NCBI GenBank assembly: GCA_031551485.1
Contig: JAVBNO010000075.1
Coordinates: forward strand, 1 to 24,148
DNA: 24,148 nt
Source: JAVBNO01 sp031551485
GTDB taxonomy: Bacteria > Bacillota > Clostridia > Oscillospirales > Ruminococcaceae
Reading direction: 5' to 3'
Shown here: in pieces, positions 22,385 to 24,148 of the stretch
Layout: each line of letters starts with the position of its first letter
Numbering within the stretch: the first letter of the stretch is position 1
Position numbers and translations under genes: made by a program
The notes under the pieces: model-generated
The model's input: the letters and a program-made list of their open reading frames with translations, nothing else
Told to the model about the DNA's origin: nothing
The model's database searches: none

Positions 22385-22814
22385 ATGGACAGATATAATG
22401 ATGCAATCCGGATTTTTAATGAAAGATTTGGCAGTGACACACCTCTTTCTCTTGCAACATTGGATGGCAACAGTCCTTCTGTCCGTATTGTAAACGCCTA
22501 TTATGAGGAAGGCGCGTTTTATGCAGTGACTTACGCGCTTTCAAATAAAATGAGGCAAATTGATACAAACCCCAAAGTCGCCATTTGTGGCGAATGGTTC
22601 ACTGCACATGGTATTGGCGAAAATTTAGGTTGGGTGTGCAAAAAATGCGGAGATGATGGCCAAACTGCGCGTCGTCTTTGCCGCATGGTATGACAACGGT
22701 CACACCAATGAGGAAGACCCAAATACATGTCTGCTGCGAATACGTTTGACTGACGGCATCCTTCTGAACCATGGAACGAAATTCGAACTGGATTTTATCG
22801 GTCAAACAGCGTAG
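22385..22814 (+). pseudogene. Pyridoxamine 5'-phosphate oxidase (PPOX)-family protein, frameshifted
   Basis: The frame from ATG 22385 (GGGGGG 6 nt upstream) reads MDRYNDAIRIFNERFG to NPKVAICGEWFTAHGIGENL, the N-terminal two thirds of a PPOX-like split-barrel flavin-binding protein. It then leaves the family frame at a run of six A (22641-22646) and stops at 22691-22693. Removing one A restores the reading AEMMAKLRVVFAAWYDNGHT, EEDPNTCLLRIRLTDGILL to a stop at 22812-22814, giving a full ~142-residue protein. So this is either a recent +1 frameshift mutation, a sequencing error in the homopolymer, or, less likely, a recoded gene. Function of such small PPOX proteins (flavin or heme-like cofactor binding) is generally unknown. 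It is the first gene after the tRNA repeat. Confidence 0.75.
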
Positions 22815-22828
22815 GAGATATTAAATCA

Positions 22829-22897
22829 ATGTATGACAAAATAGGTTTATTCATAGAGGCAACTGAAAAAATTGTAAAAGAGCAATCGGAAAAGTAA
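22829..22897 (+). CDS. 22-residue small ORF after the PPOX gene
   Basis: An ATG with TAGGAGAT about 8 nt upstream opens a 22-codon frame (MYDKIGLFIEATEKIVKEQS and two more residues), amphipathic and charged. It begins 14 nt after the restored PPOX stop. It could be a real small gene or the remnant of a longer one; I do not recognise it. Confidence 0.35.
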   Translation: MYDKIGLFIEATEKIVKEQSEK

Positions 22898-22963
22898 TTT
22901 TTTTATAGAGCGGTTGCGCCGATTGAATGCAATCGAAAATTTATATTAGGCGTTGGTGTTGAA

Positions 22964-23329
22964 ATGAGTGAAAAAATCTATGTGCAGCTTGATGATATAA
23001 GAAATTTATTTGTTGATATGATAGTAGATTGTGAAACAGGAGATTTTAATCTTACGAGTTTCAGCATGGAAAATTCACATCAAGTTGATGTACTAATTAA
23101 AGAATACATTTTGAAACGATATAAACAGTTGGAAAACAACCAGAAAGTTTGGTTGAAGTTATCATTATCTTATTTTTTAACATATGAACCTAATATATTT
23201 AGTAAACTTAATGATGATGGCTACATCCCTGTAGAAGTAACAGCGAGATTTTTAGAAAAAGTATGGGATGTCTTGTTTTTTAATGAAAGTTATCAATTTG
23301 AAGGAAAACCAGATTGTGTTTTATATTGA
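22964..23329 (+). CDS. Hypothetical protein, 121 residues, accessory region
   Basis: I do not recognise this family. The product starts MSEKIYVQLDDIRNLFVDMI, is acidic with many aromatic residues, has no signal peptide or membrane helix, and is probably a small soluble helical protein. Base composition is visibly AT-rich compared with the core genes to the left, suggesting transfer. The region before the ATG contains ATTTATATTAGG (22939-22950), a 12-mer found exactly at 23574-23585 before the next ORF; no strong ribosome binding site is seen. It is followed directly by repeat copy 2. Small soluble orphan proteins of this size include many toxin-immunity proteins, but nothing here proves that. 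Confidence 0.65.
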   Translation: MSEKIYVQLDDIRNLFVDMIVDCETGDFNLTSFSMENSHQVDVLIKEYILKRYKQLENNQKVWLKLSLSYFLTYEPNIFSKLNDDGYIPVEVTARFLEKVWDVLFFNESYQFEGKPDCVLY

Positions 23330-23341
23330 ATTGTCGTACCG

Positions 23342-23502
23342 AATAAGCATACTGTGTAGTCGAATTATGACGTAATATTCGCTTGTCTGTGCCATAAAGC
23401 CTTATTTGGCGCAGATTGCCGAGTCTGTCCTTATGAACACTCGTACCACTACGAGTGTTCATAAGGACAAAAACAGGTTAGCAATGTTGCTGGCCTGTTT
23501 TT
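23342..23502 (+). repeat. Repeat copy 2: structured intergenic element with 20-bp palindrome
   Basis: About 160 bp, near-identical to 23905-24067. From 5' to 3' it holds a CGAAT/ATTCG hairpin (23361-23381), a GCCATAA/TTAT..GGC hairpin (23391-23410), a perfect 20-bp palindrome (23426-23445 with 23450-23469, loop CCAC), and a terminator. The palindrome contains CACTCGTACCA, one base different from the tRNA-Leu 3' end CACTCGCACCA, followed as there by TGTTCATAAGGACAAA. Confidence 0.85.
23473..23502 (+). terminator. Terminator in repeat copy 2
   Basis: Same ACAGGTTAGCAA/TTGCTGGCCTGT stem and T-run as after the tRNA. It should end the transcript of the 121-residue gene. Confidence 0.8.
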
Positions 23503-23526
23503 GTGTGTGGGTAGAAAGCTATATGA

Positions 23527-23532
23527 TATAAT
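23527..23532 (+). promoter_or_regulatory. -10 element upstream of the 92-residue ORF
   Basis: TATAAT in the shared context AGCTATATGATATAATTAAA, 64 nt upstream of the GTG start, mirrors the element after repeat copy 1. No clear -35 box. Confidence 0.45.
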
Positions 23533-23596
23533 TAAAATGAAATCATGCTTTCAGAAATTTGAAGGTGAACAGTATTTATATTAGGAGCGATAGCTT

Positions 23597-23875
23597 GTGA
23601 ATATTATAAATTTAGACACAGATGCAAAATTAAAATCAATATACATCAGGGAAAATGAATTTGGACTAATATATGTTCGCAAAATATTATGTGATGTTTT
23701 AGCAGCGGGAAATTACAACTTTGAAACACCGCAGAAAAAAGAAATATACATTGTTAAAAGCGGTGAATTATTTGATATTAGTATTGATAACTACGAAATT
23801 TTAACCAAACAGTATCCATATCAATTAGAGAGAATTAGTATTGATAATGACATTCTTCAAATCTGCCTGCTTTGA
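23597..23875 (+). CDS. Hypothetical protein, 92 residues, accessory region
   Basis: I do not recognise this family. The GTG start at 23597 has TTAGGAG about 9 nt upstream, part of the shared 12-mer ATTTATATTAGG. The product begins MNIINLDTDAKLKSIYIREN, is rich in Ile, Asn, Tyr and Lys, has no signal peptide or membrane helix, and is probably a small alpha/beta protein. Like its neighbour it is AT-rich and lies between two copies of the intergenic repeat, so it forms one repeat-bounded unit of 563 bp (copy 2 to copy 3). Confidence 0.6.
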   Translation: MNIINLDTDAKLKSIYIRENEFGLIYVRKILCDVLAAGNYNFETPQKKEIYIVKSGELFDISIDNYEILTKQYPYQLERISIDNDILQICLL

Positions 23876-23904
23876 TTAGATAACGCTTACCAATGAATAT
23901 AGAT

Positions 23905-24067
23905 AATAAGCATAATGCATAGTCGAATTATGACGTAATATTCGCTTGTCTGTGCCATAAAGCCTTATTTGGCGTAGATTGCCGAGTCTGTCCTTATGAA
24001 CACTCGTACCACTACGAGTGTTCATAAGGACAAAAACAGGTTAGCAATATATGCTAGCCTGTTTTTG
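23905..24067 (+). repeat. Repeat copy 3: structured intergenic element with 20-bp palindrome
   Basis: Near-identical to copy 2, including the perfect palindrome (23989-24008 with 24013-24032, loop CCAC). The terminator stem differs: ACAGGTTAGCA (24036-24046) with TGCTAGCCTGT (24052-24062). One T-G pair of copies 1 and 2 becomes T-A, so pairing is conserved while sequence changes. The -10 element found after copies 1 and 2 is not seen after this copy. Confidence 0.85.
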
Positions 24068-24148
24068 TTTTGGTATGCAAAATTACTAAGTTGACCATTG
24101 GCATCTTGGGAATCGCTGTAAGTTTGACAGTGGCTTTGTGCCGGATTT
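24068..24148. other. End of window after repeat copy 3
   Basis: No gene is supported. The last 50 bases look less AT-rich again. ACCATTGG (24094-24101) matches the 8 bases that span the tRNA 3' end (22237-22244), which could be chance or the far edge of an insertion. Confidence 0.25.

Noticed and set aside
22641..22646. Programmed -1 frameshift in the PPOX gene
   Set aside because: The needed shift is +1, and the A6 run is better explained by an indel or sequencing error; -1 slippage meets a stop within a few codons.
23381..23449. A decayed second tRNA gene before CACTCGTACCA
   Set aside because: No matching 5' acceptor strand, anticodon arm or T-arm can be built; only the 3' end resembles the tRNA.
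23342..24067. Integron attC sites or a CRISPR array
   Set aside because: The repeats have no GTTRRRY/RYYYAAC core boxes, and there are too few, too long repeats with gene-sized spacers for CRISPR.

Overview
The window looks like chromosomal DNA of a GC-rich, spore-forming Clostridia member (Firmicutes), probably near the Oscillospiraceae/Eubacteriales. The evidence is strong GGAGG-type ribosome binding sites, a clostridial gene set (MltG, U32 peptidase, ThyX, DUF2156, PcrA, DUF6774-like protein, CmpB-like membrane protein), and two small genes preceded by promoters that match the sporulation sigma-G and sigma-K consensus patterns. This placement is inferred from gene content; there is no rRNA to confirm it.

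Left part (about 1-4120, minus strand): mltG, then a U32 peptidase, then an HPP-family membrane protein, ending at a strong hairpin terminator (259-293). The mltG/U32 neighbourhood resembles the yrrL-yrrN/yrrO region of Bacillus. A 26-codon sporulation-type small gene lies on the plus strand at 4383, followed by a bidirectional terminator.

Middle (4586-9110, minus strand): a tight run of six genes, thyX, tmk-like kinase, DUF2156 protein, GNAT acetyltransferase, DJ-1/PfpI protein and 5-formyl-THF cyclo-ligase. It links dTMP synthesis to folate salvage. Next (9426-10963) come a cysteine-rich protein of unknown function, a 50-residue basic protein with a sigma-G-like promoter, and a DUF6774-like small protein. 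A plus-strand CmpB-like membrane protein (10963-11421) converges on pcrA (11434-13806, minus).

Aromatic amino acid operon (13975-20965, minus strand): aroF, a 27-residue membrane peptide, tyrA, aroB, aroA, aroC and pheA, ending at a terminator before pcrA. Upstream of aroF is a near-consensus promoter, a 39-codon leader ORF packed with Tyr and Phe codons, and an intrinsic terminator. An alternative pairing is available to disrupt that terminator. Together these have the layout of classical ribosome-mediated attenuation for Tyr/Phe. trxB is transcribed divergently.

Right end (22080-24148, plus strand): a tRNA-Leu(GAG) gene with a consensus promoter is followed by an AT-rich accessory stretch. 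It holds a frameshifted PPOX-family gene, small orphan ORFs, and three copies of a structured repeat. The two full copies carry a sequence like the tRNA 3' end, a perfect 20-bp palindrome and an intrinsic terminator. Copies 1 and 2 are followed by a similar -10 element and a small gene. This tRNA-anchored, cassette-like array and the Tyr/Phe attenuator are the most interesting parts of the window.
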